Shown here piece after piece: positions 50,251 to 59,677 of a stretch of DNA of 64,000 nucleotides. The position numbers and the translations under genes were made by a program. This stretch comes from Cupriavidus laharis (GTDB lineage: Bacteria > Pseudomonadota > Gammaproteobacteria > Burkholderiales > Burkholderiaceae). The notes under the pieces were generated by a model. The model did not search any database. It saw only the letters and a list, made by a program, of their open reading frames with translations, and was not told the origin of the DNA. Every line of letters begins with the position of its first letter. Position 1 is the first letter of the stretch. The stretch spans positions 43,735 to 107,734 of the forward strand of contig NZ_CAJZAI010000014.1 in NCBI RefSeq assembly GCF_914271435.1, read 5' to 3'.

Positions 50251-51774
50251 TTACTTCAGGCTGATGGTCGTGTTCACGCCATCATTCACCGTGGCGTCGT
50301 CGAACCACCGCGCCGTCACCGTCTTGGTCTGGGTGTAGAACTGCACCACCTGCTTGCCGTACGGGCCCAGGTCGCCCAGCTTGGAGCCGCGCGAGCCGGT
50401 GAAGCTGAAGTAGGGCACGGGCACCGGAATCGGGATGTTGATGCCAACCTGGCCGACATCGATCTCGCTCTGGAACTTGCGTGCCGCCGCACCGCTCTGC
50501 GTGAACACGCCGGTGCCATTGCCGAACGGGTTGCGGTTGACCAGCGCGATGGCCTCGTCCAGCGTATCCACGCCAATCACCACCAGCACCGGCCCGAAGA
50601 TTTCGTTGGTGTAGACAGACATGTCGGTCTTCACGTCCGTGAAGATGGTCGGGCCAATGAAATTGCCTTGCGGATAGCCCGGCACCTCGACATTGCGGCC
50701 GTCGAGCACCAGCGTGGCACCTTCCTTCTCGCCGGAGGCGATCAGGCCGAGGACGCGCTCCTTGGCGGCAACCGAAACCACCGGCCCGACATCGGTGCCC
50801 GGCTCGGCGCCGGCACCGACCTTGAGCGTCTTCGCCTTGGCCACGAGTTCAGGCACCCATTCGCGCGCGGCGCCCACCAGCACGACCACAGACGTGGCCA
50901 TGCAGCGCTGGCCGGCGGCGCCGAAGCCCGCGCCCGCCAGCGCGTTCAGGGTCTGCTCCTTGTGCGCGTCGGGCAGCACCACGGCGTGGTTCTTGGCGCC
51001 CATCATCGACTGCACACGCTTGCCGTGCGCGCTGGCCAGGTTGTAGACGTGGGTGCCGACCGCGGTCGAGCCGACGAAGGACACCGCCTTGATATCGGGG
51101 TGCGTGCACAGCGCATCGACCACGTCCTTCGCGCCTTGCACCACGTTCAGGACGCCCGGCGGCACGCCGGCTTCCACGGCCAGCTTCACCAGCTCCATGG
51201 TCGACAGCGGATCCTGCTCTGACGGTTTGAGCACGAAGGTATTGCCGCAGACGATGGCCATCGGGAACATCCACAGCGGAATCATGGCCGGGAAGTTGAA
51301 CGGCGTGATGCCCGCGCACACGCCGATCGGCTGCTGCAGCGTATAGGTATCGACCGTGGCCGCCACGTTCTCGGCAAAGCCGCCTTGCTGCAGCGTGCCG
51401 ATCGAGCACGCATGCTCGACCACTTCCAGGCCGCGGAAGATGTCGCCTTCCGCATCGGCCAGCGTCTTGCCCTGTTCGGCCGTGAGGATGGCCGCGATGC
51501 GCTTGCTGTGTTCGCGGATGAGTGCCTGGTAGCGCAGCATGATGCGCAGGCGCGCGCCGATGGGCGTATGGCGCCAGGTGGCAAAGGCGCGCTGCGCGGA
51601 ATCCACGGCCGCGGCGACTTCGCTGGCGGTGGCCAGCGGCACGCGCGCCAGCACTTCCTGGGTGGCAGGGTTGACCACGTGGCGGAATTCCGTGGCGGAC
51701 GACTCCACCCATTCGCCGTTGATCAGCAGCGGGACGGTCGGAACGGCGTTGGCGGTCTGGGGCAGTGCACTCAT
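50251..51774 (-). CDS. mmsA: CoA-acylating methylmalonate-semialdehyde dehydrogenase
   Basis: A 507-aa CoA-dependent aldehyde dehydrogenase. Motifs: CAGITPFNFPAMIPLWMFPM, FVGSTAVGTHVYNLASAHGK, MGAKNHAVVLPDA and AGQRCMATS with the catalytic Cys. It converts methylmalonate semialdehyde to propionyl-CoA. It is the second gene of the operon, after the acyl-CoA dehydrogenase (63-bp gap). Confidence 0.95.
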   Translation of the reverse strand: MSALPQTANAVPTVPLLINGEWVESSATEFRHVVNPATQEVLARVPLATASEVAAAVDSAQRAFATWRHTPIGARLRIMLRYQALIREHSKRIAAILTAEQGKTLADAEGDIFRGLEVVEHACSIGTLQQGGFAENVAATVDTYTLQQPIGVCAGITPFNFPAMIPLWMFPMAIVCGNTFVLKPSEQDPLSTMELVKLAVEAGVPPGVLNVVQGAKDVVDALCTHPDIKAVSFVGSTAVGTHVYNLASAHGKRVQSMMGAKNHAVVLPDAHKEQTLNALAGAGFGAAGQRCMATSVVVLVGAAREWVPELVAKAKTLKVGAGAEPGTDVGPVVSVAAKERVLGLIASGEKEGATLVLDGRNVEVPGYPQGNFIGPTIFTDVKTDMSVYTNEIFGPVLVVIGVDTLDEAIALVNRNPFGNGTGVFTQSGAAARKFQSEIDVGQVGINIPIPVPVPYFSFTGSRGSKLGDLGPYGKQVVQFYTQTKTVTARWFDDATVNDGVNTTISLK

Positions 51775-51837
51775 GATGTCTCCGGTAGGTTCTGGATTGG
51801 GATGCAGGTCAGGCGGGTTCGATAGGGCAGGCGGGTG

Positions 51838-52971
51838 CTAAAGGCTGCGCGCGATCAGCATGCGCTGGATCTCGCTGGTGCCTTCGTAGATCTGGGTGAT
51901 GCGTGCATCGCGGTAGTGGCGCTCGACGGGGTAGTCCTCCAGGTAGCCATAGCCGCCGTGGATCTGCAGTGCCTTGGAGCAGACGCGCTCGGCCAGCTCC
52001 GATGCATAGAGCTTGGCCTGCGATGCTTCCGACAGGCATGGCAGCCCCTGCGTGCGCATGCGCGCGGCGCGATGCACGAGCAGCCGCGCGGCGTTGAGTT
52101 CGGTGGCCATGTCGGCCAGCATGTTGGCGATGGGCGGATGTTCGCGCAGCGGCCGGCCGAACTGCACGCGCTCGGACGCATAACGGCACGCGGCCTCGAA
52201 CGCCGAGCGCGCGATGCCGATGGCCTGCGCGGCAATGCCGATGCGCCCGCCTTCCAGGTTGGACAGGGCGATGCGCAGGCCCTCGCCGGGCTCGCCCAGC
52301 AGCGCGTCATGCGGCACCTCGCATTCCTCGAGCGTGATGGCGCACGTGTCTGAGGCGCGGATGCCCAGCTTCTTTTCGGGCGCGTGGACGATGAAGCCCG
52401 GCGTGTCCGTCGGCACCAGGAAAGCGGAGATGCCCTTCTTGCCGCGTTCCGGCTCGGTGGCGGCGAACACCACCGCCACGCCGGCGCGCTGGCCGTTGGT
52501 GACGAACTGCTTGCTGCCGTTCAGCACCCAGCCGCGCTCGGTGGGCTGGGCGCGCGTGCGCAGGTTGTGGGCTTCGGAGCCCGCCTGTGGCTCAGTCAGG
52601 CAGAAGGCGCCGATCACCTCGCCGCTGGCCAGGCGCGGCAGGTAGCGCTGCTTCTGGCTATCGGTGCCGTAGTGGAGGATCGGCCCGCAGCCGACCGAGT
52701 TGTGCACGCTCATGAGCGTGGCGCAAGCGGCGCAGCCGGCGGCGATTTCCTCGATGGCCAGGGCATAGGCCACGTAGTCGGTATAGGTGCCGCCCCATTC
52801 CTCCGGCACGATCATGCCCAGCAGGCCCAGCGCACCCATGTCGGCGACTACGTCCTCGGGCAGCCGGCCGGCGCGGTCCCACTCGGCGGCGCCGGCAGCG
52901 AGGCGTTCGCTGGCAAAGGTGCGCGCGCTGTCGCGGATCATGGTTTGCTCTTCGGTGTAGTCGCTGTGCAT
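51838..52971 (-). CDS. Acyl-CoA dehydrogenase (isobutyryl-CoA dehydrogenase candidate)
   Basis: A 377-aa FAD acyl-CoA dehydrogenase. Motifs: GAFCLTEPQAGSEAHNLRTR, WVLNGSKQFVTNGQRAGVAV and FGRPLREHPPIANMLADMAT. The catalytic-Glu end is YPVERHYRDARITQIYEGTS then EIQRMLIARSL. Operon context (mmsA, mmsB, hydratase, hydrolase) points to isobutyryl-CoA as substrate. As first gene it faces the AraC regulator across 168 bp. Confidence 0.92.
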   Translation of the reverse strand: MHSDYTEEQTMIRDSARTFASERLAAGAAEWDRAGRLPEDVVADMGALGLLGMIVPEEWGGTYTDYVAYALAIEEIAAGCAACATLMSVHNSVGCGPILHYGTDSQKQRYLPRLASGEVIGAFCLTEPQAGSEAHNLRTRAQPTERGWVLNGSKQFVTNGQRAGVAVVFAATEPERGKKGISAFLVPTDTPGFIVHAPEKKLGIRASDTCAITLEECEVPHDALLGEPGEGLRIALSNLEGGRIGIAAQAIGIARSAFEAACRYASERVQFGRPLREHPPIANMLADMATELNAARLLVHRAARMRTQGLPCLSEASQAKLYASELAERVCSKALQIHGGYGYLEDYPVERHYRDARITQIYEGTSEIQRMLIARSL

Positions 52972-53139
52972 GGCAGGGGCGCGGCAGGCGCGATTGAGGT
53001 GGTCTTCGGCGGTATTCAGATCGAACAGGCGCAGTGTAGGAAGCGCCCGCCGTGCCTCCTATGCCAAAATCCGCCATTCTTTGTGAACTCGTTTGCCATC
53101 TGCCCGGCGTCCTGCGGCCGCCCGGAGCGTGGCCGCATC

Positions 53140-54156
53140 ATGGAAAAAGGCAGCGTCGCGATTTGCTTTGTTCACCACGCCATCTCGGGGCTCATGGCCC
53201 GCGGGCTGGATCCTGAGCCGGTCCTGCGCAGTGCCGGCATTGCGCCGGCGCTGCTGGCGGTGCCGCAGGCGCGCGTCTCCACGGCGAGCTACAGCGACTT
53301 GTGGATGGCCGTGGCCGCCGCGCTCGACGATGAATTCTTCGGACAGGATTCCCGCAGCATGAAGTGCGGCAGCTTTGCCATGCTGTGCCATGCGGTGGCG
53401 GGCAGCCGCACTTTCGCCCAGGCACTGGAGCGCGTCGCACGTTATTTCGGGCTGCTGCTCGACGACATCGGCGTCCGGCTCGAGCGGCATGGCGACCGTG
53501 CGGCGCTGGCGCTGACCGCGCCGTCCGCGGCGCAAGGGCGGCTGCCCGGCGTGTTCGCGCAGGAAACCATGCTGATCATGCTGCAGGGCCTGATGAGCTG
53601 GCTGCTCCACCGTCGCGTGCCGATCCTGCTGGCGTCCTTTGCCTACCCCGAGCCGCCATACGGGGCGGAATACCGGATCATGTACTCGCGCCAGACGGCA
53701 TTCGGACAGCCAGCCACGGCGCTGGTGTTCGACGCCGGCCTGCTTGACCAGCCCGTGCGGCAGGATGAACGCAGCCTGAAGTCATTCCTGCGCGATGCGC
53801 CGCACAACGTGGTGGTGAAGTATTCGGACCGCAGCAGCGTGGCCGCGCGCGTGCGACGCCAGTTGCGCAACCAGCGGCCCGAGCAGTGGCCGACGTTCGA
53901 GGCGCTGGCGCTTAGCCTGAACCTGTCGGCGTCATCGCTGCGCCGCCGCCTGATGGACGAGGGCGCAAGCTACCAGGAACTCAAGGACCAGCTCCGGCGC
54001 GACCTGGCGATCGACGCGCTCAGCCGTACCGGCAAGCCCGTGGCAGACATTGCGGCGGAGCTGGGCTTTGCCGAGCCTGGCGCTTTTCATCGTGCGTTCC
54101 GGCGCTGGACCGGGTCGCGGCCCGGCGCCTATCGGGGCACGGCTGCGGAAGGCTGA
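53140..54156 (+). CDS. AraC family regulator of the valine operon
   Basis: A 338-aa protein of the OruR/ArgR-like branch. An N-terminal arabinose-binding-like domain (FVHHAISGLMARGLDPEPVL) covers about residues 1-200. The C-terminal double HTH is seen in ALSLNLSASSLRRRLMDEGA, VADIAAELGFAEPGAFHRAF and RRWTGSRPGAYR. The start at 53140 is inferred from the conserved domain. It is divergent from the acyl-CoA dehydrogenase gene and likely controls it, as MmsR does in Pseudomonas. Its stop is 2 bp from the convergent GGDEF gene stop. Confidence 0.9.
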   Translation: MEKGSVAICFVHHAISGLMARGLDPEPVLRSAGIAPALLAVPQARVSTASYSDLWMAVAAALDDEFFGQDSRSMKCGSFAMLCHAVAGSRTFAQALERVARYFGLLLDDIGVRLERHGDRAALALTAPSAAQGRLPGVFAQETMLIMLQGLMSWLLHRRVPILLASFAYPEPPYGAEYRIMYSRQTAFGQPATALVFDAGLLDQPVRQDERSLKSFLRDAPHNVVVKYSDRSSVAARVRRQLRNQRPEQWPTFEALALSLNLSASSLRRRLMDEGASYQELKDQLRRDLAIDALSRTGKPVADIAAELGFAEPGAFHRAFRRWTGSRPGAYRGTAAEG

Positions 54157-54158
54157 GT

Positions 54159-55361
54159 TCAGGCCGGCAGCACTTCGCGTGGCGCGGCGGCGGTATCCGG
54201 CTGCCCGTCGTCGTGCGCCAGGATGCGGTTGCGGCCTTCCAGCTTGGCGCGGTACAGCGCGGCATCGGCGCGTACGCTGAGCTGGGCCAGCGACTCGCCG
54301 GGGCGCAGGCAGGCAACGCCGCCGCTGATGGTGTAGCGCACCGTGGCGCCGCTGTGTGCCAGCGGAACCGGATGCTGCTCGGCGCCGGCGCGGATGCGCT
54401 CGGCCAGCTGCTGCGCCTCGGCCGCGGTGGTGGCCGGCAGCAGCACCGCGAACTCTTCTCCGCCCAGGCGCCCCACGCCGTCGGTGGCGCGCACCAGTGT
54501 GCCGGCAAGGCCGGCGAAGGCCTGCAGCACGGCATCGCCGGCGGCGTGGCCGTAGGTGTCATTGACGGTCTTGAAGCGGTCGATGTCGATGATGAGCAGC
54601 GCGGGCGCAGGCTTGCCGCGCGCGGCCTGGGCGATCTCGCGCTGCGCCACGTCTTCCCAGGCCTTGCGCGACAGGACACCGGTCAGGCCGTCGGTGTTGG
54701 CGATGGCCTGCAGCCTGCGCACCATGGTGTCGTGGATCATCAGCACGGCGCCCATGCTCAGGGCCGGCATCACCAGCGCGCCCAGCGTCAGGAACAGGCT
54801 GTTCAGGCCCATCGACTGCAGGACGTAGGGGTTGCCCAACAGCGAAAACGCCGACAGCAGGCCACGCACGGCGTGCCCGGTGGCGAAGAAGAGCGCAAAG
54901 CCGGCCGTGGTCAGGTGGTGGTTGCCGGCACGCCCGCGCGGCCGCCGGCGGATCAGCGTGATGCCGGTCAGCGCACACAGCACCGCGTGGAGGACGGAGA
55001 CGGCCACCACGCGCGTGGTGTAAACATCGTAGACGTAGCGCCAAATCGTCACCACGGCCATGGTCGCCAGCGTGCCGGCGGCGAGCCGTCCCCAGCGCGG
55101 CTGGCCACCGCAGAAGCGGACGCAGCCCGCATAGAACAGCGCCACTGCCCAGCCCAGGGCGGTATTGGCCGCCACTACGGAGAGGATGTCGCTGATGTTG
55201 CCACGCAGTGCGAACAGCACCAGCGCGACGGTGACCATGAGGTTGGCGTTGCACCAGTCCCGCACGCCCGGCAGCCCGCAGCGGCGCAGCGACCAGACAA
55301 TGGCCAGCATCATGGCGCTCAGCGCCGCCGTGATGACCAGCAGCGCGGTTGGGAGGGACAT
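54159..55361 (-). CDS. Membrane diguanylate cyclase (GGDEF)
   Basis: A 400-aa protein. An N-terminal region of six to seven membrane helices (residues 1-210) is followed by a GGDEF domain (ANTDGLTGVLSRKAWEDV then IDIDRFKTVNDTYGHAAGD). The active site is GGEEF, intact, and an RxxD inhibitory site (RATD) sits five residues before it, so it should make cyclic di-GMP with product inhibition. No EAL domain. The start MSLPTALLV at 55361 begins the first helix. Confidence 0.92.
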   Translation of the reverse strand: MSLPTALLVITAALSAMMLAIVWSLRRCGLPGVRDWCNANLMVTVALVLFALRGNISDILSVVAANTALGWAVALFYAGCVRFCGGQPRWGRLAAGTLATMAVVTIWRYVYDVYTTRVVAVSVLHAVLCALTGITLIRRRPRGRAGNHHLTTAGFALFFATGHAVRGLLSAFSLLGNPYVLQSMGLNSLFLTLGALVMPALSMGAVLMIHDTMVRRLQAIANTDGLTGVLSRKAWEDVAQREIAQAARGKPAPALLIIDIDRFKTVNDTYGHAAGDAVLQAFAGLAGTLVRATDGVGRLGGEEFAVLLPATTAAEAQQLAERIRAGAEQHPVPLAHSGATVRYTISGGVACLRPGESLAQLSVRADAALYRAKLEGRNRILAHDDGQPDTAAAPREVLPA

Positions 55362-55530
55362 CGGTGGAAAATCCTGGGGGCGGGTGGCCGCCAGTTGGAC
55401 AAAACCGTAATGATACGGTGTCCGGGCCGAACCTGGCCGGACGTTGCCCTGACGCACTACCGCGTACGTCGATACCCCACCGGAAACGGCACGCCGAAGG
55501 CGTCAGGAGGCCTTGGCGGATGCCGGCACT

Positions 55531-55683
55531 TCAGTCTCCGGCGCCGGGTGGCGCGGTATGGTCCACGTCCGGCGCGGGCTCGATCCGCAGGGCCGGGTCG
55601 TGCTTGAGCAACCAGCGCGCGGCGACCAGCAATGCGACAAGGAGGGCGACCATATAGGCGCCCAGCGAAGTGACGTATTCCAT
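55531..55683 (-). CDS. 50-aa single-segment membrane protein
   Basis: Starts MEYVTSLGAYMVALLVALLV and continues through a basic RWLLKHDP to an acidic, Pro-rich tail ending GAGD. One membrane helix, N-terminus outside by charge balance. An AAGGGG site lies about 8 bases upstream of the ATG at 55683. It lies between the cyclase and the methyltransferase. It is too short for routine gene calling; function unknown. Confidence 0.6.
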   Translation of the reverse strand: MEYVTSLGAYMVALLVALLVAARWLLKHDPALRIEPAPDVDHTAPPGAGD

Positions 55684-55834
55684 GTCTGACCCCTTCTGAA
55701 TCCCGGCTCTGTGACCGGTGGGGAGAAGAGTAGGAAAAACAGTGCCTACCCCACATCACCTGTTTGGGGGCTATCCCCACGAGGGTAGGGGCAAGCCGCC
55801 AGCCGGCGGCGGTGGCTGCGAGGGAGGATGCCGG

Positions 55835-56653
55835 TCAGGCGGGGACGGTGACCACGTGCGCCTGCATCCGACCCTTGATGGAACCCGTGCCGAATGCCTG
55901 CGCCAGTGCCTGCTCGCAGCAATCCGTGGCGTGCTGCAAGGCATCGGTCCCCCGGGCTTCCAGGTCCGCTCGCAGCGGCGTGCCCTGGCATAAGGCCATT
56001 GCCGCAATACGCGGCGACGCGGCAACGCTGGTCGAGGGCAACGTTTCCACAGCAGGCGCCGCCAGGAAGCCGCCCTGTCGCAGATGCGCGGCGATCTCGG
56101 CCTGCCGGTAATAGCCATGTGGCGTACGCATCATGAAATCCGGCGGGGCGTCCGGGAACAGTTGTGCCAGCGCCTGGCAGACGGTATGCGTGAAGTGGTT
56201 GTCCTCGATGCGGTCCCACACGTTGAACAGCAGGGTGCCACCCGGGGCCAGCACGCGTCGTGCCTCGGCGAACGCGGCGGCCTTGTCGGGGAAGAACATG
56301 ACACCGAACTGGCAGGCAACGAGATCGAAACTGCCATCATCGAACGGCAACCGCATGGCATCTGCCACCTGCCAGGCTATCGGGCGGCTGGTGCCGACAA
56401 CCTGCGCCCGTTCCAGCATCGGCGGATTCAGGTCGGTCGCAACAATGGCTGCCTGCGGCGGCAGCGATCGGGCCAGTTCGCGCGTCAGGGCGCCCGTGCC
56501 GGCCGCCAGTTCCAGCACCCTGGCCGGCCGCAGCGCGGCCGCCCGGCGGGCGAGGTCCGCTGCATACGGGGCAAAGATCATTGGCACGAGATACTGCTCG
56601 TACAGTTCGGGAATCGCACCCGTGAAGGCCTTGTCGCTGTCGGGCAATTGCAT
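55835..56653 (-). CDS. Class I SAM-dependent methyltransferase
   Basis: A 272-aa Methyltransf_11-type enzyme. The SAM motif I is VLELAAGTGALTRELA, motif II VATDLNPPMLERAQ, post-I VADAMRLPFDDGSFDLVACQ, and motif III RRVLAPGGTLLFNVWD. It resembles UbiE-like small-molecule methyltransferases. The substrate is unknown and no biosynthetic neighbours are present. Confidence 0.9.
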   Translation of the reverse strand: MQLPDSDKAFTGAIPELYEQYLVPMIFAPYAADLARRAAALRPARVLELAAGTGALTRELARSLPPQAAIVATDLNPPMLERAQVVGTSRPIAWQVADAMRLPFDDGSFDLVACQFGVMFFPDKAAAFAEARRVLAPGGTLLFNVWDRIEDNHFTHTVCQALAQLFPDAPPDFMMRTPHGYYRQAEIAAHLRQGGFLAAPAVETLPSTSVAASPRIAAMALCQGTPLRADLEARGTDALQHATDCCEQALAQAFGTGSIKGRMQAHVVTVPA

Positions 56654-56764
56654 GATTGTCCCCCGGTGCCGGCCAGGCGGTGAAGGCCCGCCTGATTGCT
56701 TCCATGCTAGGCGGTTCGCGGCAACAGCGATGGCTCCGGGGTGTCCAGGCCGCGGCGCTCGGGT

Positions 56765-57145
56765 TCAACTGACCTCGATCAGACCATTCATCGACTCATG
56801 CCCTGACCCGCAGAAGATATCGCAGAGGAACAGGTGCGACCCGGCTGCGGCGGCGTGGATGGGAACCTCCATCTTCTTGCCGGGCGGCAGGTCCGTGCGG
56901 ATGCCAAGGTCCGGCACACTGAAGCCCATCACCACGTCGAGCGCCGTCAGTTCGAGAATCACGGATTCGTTCTTGTGCAGGGCAATGCGGTCCGGTGTGA
57001 AGACAAAGCGCCGCGCGGTGACGGCGATGCGCCGCGGCATGGCGGCCGACGCCGTCCAGAACGGTACCGAGGCAGCCAGCGCCGCCAGCCAGGCCAGGCT
57101 GCGCCTGCGCGACGGACGGAAGGGCGTTTGCTCGATCATCGTCAT
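56765..57145 (-). CDS. Exported cupredoxin, CoxII-like with altered ligand
   Basis: A 126-aa protein with a twin-arginine-like leader (RPSRRRSLAWLAALAASVPF). The fold resembles cytochrome oxidase subunit II: the CuA loop C108-DIF-C112-GSG-H116-ES-M119 is intact except for Ile at the usual Glu position. The first ligand, normally His in a DVxHxF context, is Met73 (LDVVMGFSVPDLG). That change should alter or prevent a binuclear CuA site. It starts 19 bp after the phosphoesterase gene. Confidence 0.82.
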   Translation of the reverse strand: MTMIEQTPFRPSRRRSLAWLAALAASVPFWTASAAMPRRIAVTARRFVFTPDRIALHKNESVILELTALDVVMGFSVPDLGIRTDLPPGKKMEVPIHAAAAGSHLFLCDIFCGSGHESMNGLIEVS

Positions 57146-57163
57146 TCTCCATGGGGGCAGCGG

Positions 57164-58051
57164 TCAGGCGGCTACCGGTCGTTCTTCGAGTGCCAGGCGC
57201 AGCGGCGCCTGCCGGGTCATGACCTGGCGCCACCCCAACCCGCGATAGGGGTGTCCGGCATCCCACGCCACTGGCTGGCGCAGCGGTTGCGACGCGGGGG
57301 GCGGCAGCGGGAACATCAGCGACCGCGCGGCATGGTGGGCGATGTGGCCGGTCCGGTGGTGGTGTTCCTGGTGGATGTGGCCGTAGAAGACGGTGACGTG
57401 GCTGTACGGATCCAGGCGCTGCAGTACCTCGGCGCCGTCGCGCGTGGCCCAGTCCCACTGCGGATAAAGGTCGAACAGCGGCCTGTGGGTGAACACGACG
57501 ATCGGCGCTTCGCGCGGCAGGCGGGCCAGGTCCGAGGCCAGCCAGTCGAGCTGGGCCGCGCCGACGCGCCCGGCTGGGTCGGACACATTGTCGAGGACGA
57601 TGAAGTGAACGCCCTGGTGATCGAAGGTGTAGTGCGTGGGGCCAAAGAATTCCTGGAAGGCTTCGCCGCGATCCAGGCTGGCATCGTGCTCGCCGGGCAT
57701 CAGGTAGCGGGTTTTGACCTGGAGTGCGTCGATCTGCGCTTTCACTTCGCGCATGCGCTTGCGCCGCTCGTCGGGATCGTCGGTCGTGTGGGTCAGGTCA
57801 CCCGTGAAGACGATGAAATCCGGTGGGGCCGGCAAGGCATTGACCGCCGCGATGGCCTTGGGCAGCGTTCCGCGCGCATCCGGATTCGGCGGGCCCTGGA
57901 AGCCCCAGTGCAGGTCGGAAAGCTGCACGAAGTAGAAGTCCTTGCCCGGCGCAGCGGCCCAGCCGGGCAGCGCGGATGCCAGGACGGCGCCGCCTGCAGC
58001 GGCGGCAAGGCGCAGGAAATCGCGCCGGTCAGGAGCGGGATTGTCGGGCAT
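57164..58051 (-). CDS. Exported metallophosphoesterase
   Basis: A 295-aa calcineurin-like phosphoesterase with a Tat leader (DRRDFLRLAAAAGGAVLASA). Metal motifs: VQLSDLHWG, FTGDLTHTTDDPDERRKR, MPGEHDASLDRG, VVFTHRPLF and FYGHIHQEHHH. It is transcribed with the cupredoxin and divergent from the ECF sigma gene. Substrate unknown. The start at 58051 places the RR motif at residues 9-10. Confidence 0.88.
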   Translation of the reverse strand: MPDNPAPDRRDFLRLAAAAGGAVLASALPGWAAAPGKDFYFVQLSDLHWGFQGPPNPDARGTLPKAIAAVNALPAPPDFIVFTGDLTHTTDDPDERRKRMREVKAQIDALQVKTRYLMPGEHDASLDRGEAFQEFFGPTHYTFDHQGVHFIVLDNVSDPAGRVGAAQLDWLASDLARLPREAPIVVFTHRPLFDLYPQWDWATRDGAEVLQRLDPYSHVTVFYGHIHQEHHHRTGHIAHHAARSLMFPLPPPASQPLRQPVAWDAGHPYRGLGWRQVMTRQAPLRLALEERPVAA

Positions 58052-58239
58052 GGTGTTCTCCTGTGGAGCCCGGCATGAGGCCGGATGCCTGTCATACCGC
58101 GCAAGGCGCGCTTCTATTCCCAGGCCGCTGACGGCGCGCAGGCGGGGCCCGGCAGCGGAATAAACTGGTATCGACGCCGGTAAACACGGCGGGCGGAGGC
58201 TATAGCGCGGGCTCCGCAAGGTCAGGCCAAAGGAGCGCC

Positions 58240-58863
58240 GTGAACGCCACTGACGAACGCCGCCGGTTTGCCGAGCTGGTCCTGCCGCATCTTAATGCGG
58301 CCTACAACCTTGCACGGTGGCTGAGCGGTGGCGCAGCCGAGGCGGAGGACGTGGTGCAGGAGGCGCTGCTGCGTGCCTACACCTACTTCGGCAGCTACCA
58401 CGGCGACCGGCCGCGGCCATGGCTGCTGGCCATCGTGCGCAATACCTGGTTTTCCACGTGGGACCGTGACCGGCCAGCCCGCGACGCCGCGCCATACGAA
58501 GACGGCGTCGACGTTGCGCAGGCCTGGCCCGGCTGGCAGGACGCCAGCGAGCGCGAGCCGCTGTGCTGCCTGCTGCGCGCCGAGGACGTTCGCCTGGTGC
58601 ACGAGGCACTGGCGCGCTTGCCCGCCACGCTGCGGGAGGTGATCGTCCTACGCGAACTGGAGGACTTGTGCTACCGCGATATCGCGCAGGTTGCCGCCAT
58701 CCCGCTTGGCACGGTCATGTCGCGGCTCGCCCGTGCGCGGCATGCGCTGGCCGTCGCAGTGGCGGCACTGCGCGTGGAACGGGCCGGACTGCCGGCGGAG
58801 GGGCCGGCGCGGCTGGATGGCCTGGCGGGGCCGGCCGGGGAGGTGGGCAATGGACTGCAATGA
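58240..58863 (+). CDS. ECF-family RNA polymerase sigma factor
   Basis: A 207-aa sigma-70 family protein. Region 2 is seen in AEDVVQEALLRAYTYFGSYH and RPRPWLLAIVRNTWFSTWDR. Region 4 is ALARLPATLREVIVLRELED and YRDIAQVAAIPLGTVMSRLA. A GTG start at 58240 follows AAAGGAG. The anti-sigma gene overlaps its 3' end by 14 bp. It probably drives the divergent phosphoesterase-cupredoxin pair, which is an inference from arrangement. Confidence 0.93.
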   Translation: MNATDERRRFAELVLPHLNAAYNLARWLSGGAAEAEDVVQEALLRAYTYFGSYHGDRPRPWLLAIVRNTWFSTWDRDRPARDAAPYEDGVDVAQAWPGWQDASEREPLCCLLRAEDVRLVHEALARLPATLREVIVLRELEDLCYRDIAQVAAIPLGTVMSRLARARHALAVAVAALRVERAGLPAEGPARLDGLAGPAGEVGNGLQ

Positions 58864-59653
58864 GGCTCGGCGGCTGCTGCATGCCGGCGCGGACGGGGAA
58901 CTCGGCCCGGCCGACCTGGCGCGGCTGGATCCGCATCTGGCGTCCTGTCCGGCCTGTGCCGCGGAGATTGCCCGTATCCGCGCGCTGCGCGACGCAGTGC
59001 GTGAAGGCGCCACCTACCACCGCGCTGACGGCGAGCTGCGTGCCCGCCTGATGGCAAGCCTGCCGGCGCCGTTGCAGGAAGGGTCCAGTCCGAGATGGGG
59101 CAAATGGGGCAGCCTGGGCAAGTGGCTCGCCTGGAGCCACCCCGCACGCGCGGGCCTTGCGCTGGCCGTGGTAGCCGCCGTGGCGCTCGGCATCGGGCAA
59201 CTGGCCAGGTACCGGTACGATGCGGACGCCGTGGCCCGCGAGATGGTGGCCAGCCACGTGCGGGCACTGCTCTCGGGCCGGCCGCTCGACGTGGCGTCGC
59301 TGGACCAGCATACGGTCAAGCCCTGGTTCAACGGGCGGCTGGACTATGCGCCGGTCGTGCGCGACCTGGCAGAGCAGGGTTTCGTGCTGGCCGGCGGCAG
59401 GCTGGATTACGTCGACGGCCGCCCGGTGGCCGTGGTGGTCTACCGCCGCAACCGGCATCCCGTCGACGTGTTCGTCTTCCCCGAAGGTACGGGCGAACTG
59501 CCGCCGAAGGTGTCGGGATCGCGGCAGGGCTACCAGCTCGAGAGCTGGGACGCCGACGGCATGCGGTTCCTGGCCATCACCGATGCCTCCGCCGATGACC
59601 TGCATGCGCTGCGCCGGGCCTGGCAGGCGAGTGCTCCTGCCACGCAGCGATAG
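58850..59653 (+). CDS. Anti-sigma factor with zinc finger
   Basis: A 267-aa membrane protein. The N-terminal zf-HC2 domain has the H-x3-C-x2-C motif in LDPHLASCPACAAEIARIRA. One membrane helix follows (ARAGLALAVVAAVALGIGQL, about residues 98-118). The periplasmic domain reads DQHTVKPWFNGRLDYAPVVR, typical of the sensor part of these anti-sigmas. The start codon lies inside the sigma gene, so it is translationally coupled. Confidence 0.92.
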   Translation: MDCNEARRLLHAGADGELGPADLARLDPHLASCPACAAEIARIRALRDAVREGATYHRADGELRARLMASLPAPLQEGSSPRWGKWGSLGKWLAWSHPARAGLALAVVAAVALGIGQLARYRYDADAVAREMVASHVRALLSGRPLDVASLDQHTVKPWFNGRLDYAPVVRDLAEQGFVLAGGRLDYVDGRPVAVVVYRRNRHPVDVFVFPEGTGELPPKVSGSRQGYQLESWDADGMRFLAITDASADDLHALRRAWQASAPATQR

Positions 59654-59677
59654 CGGCGCGCGGGCAGGCTGTTGGCG

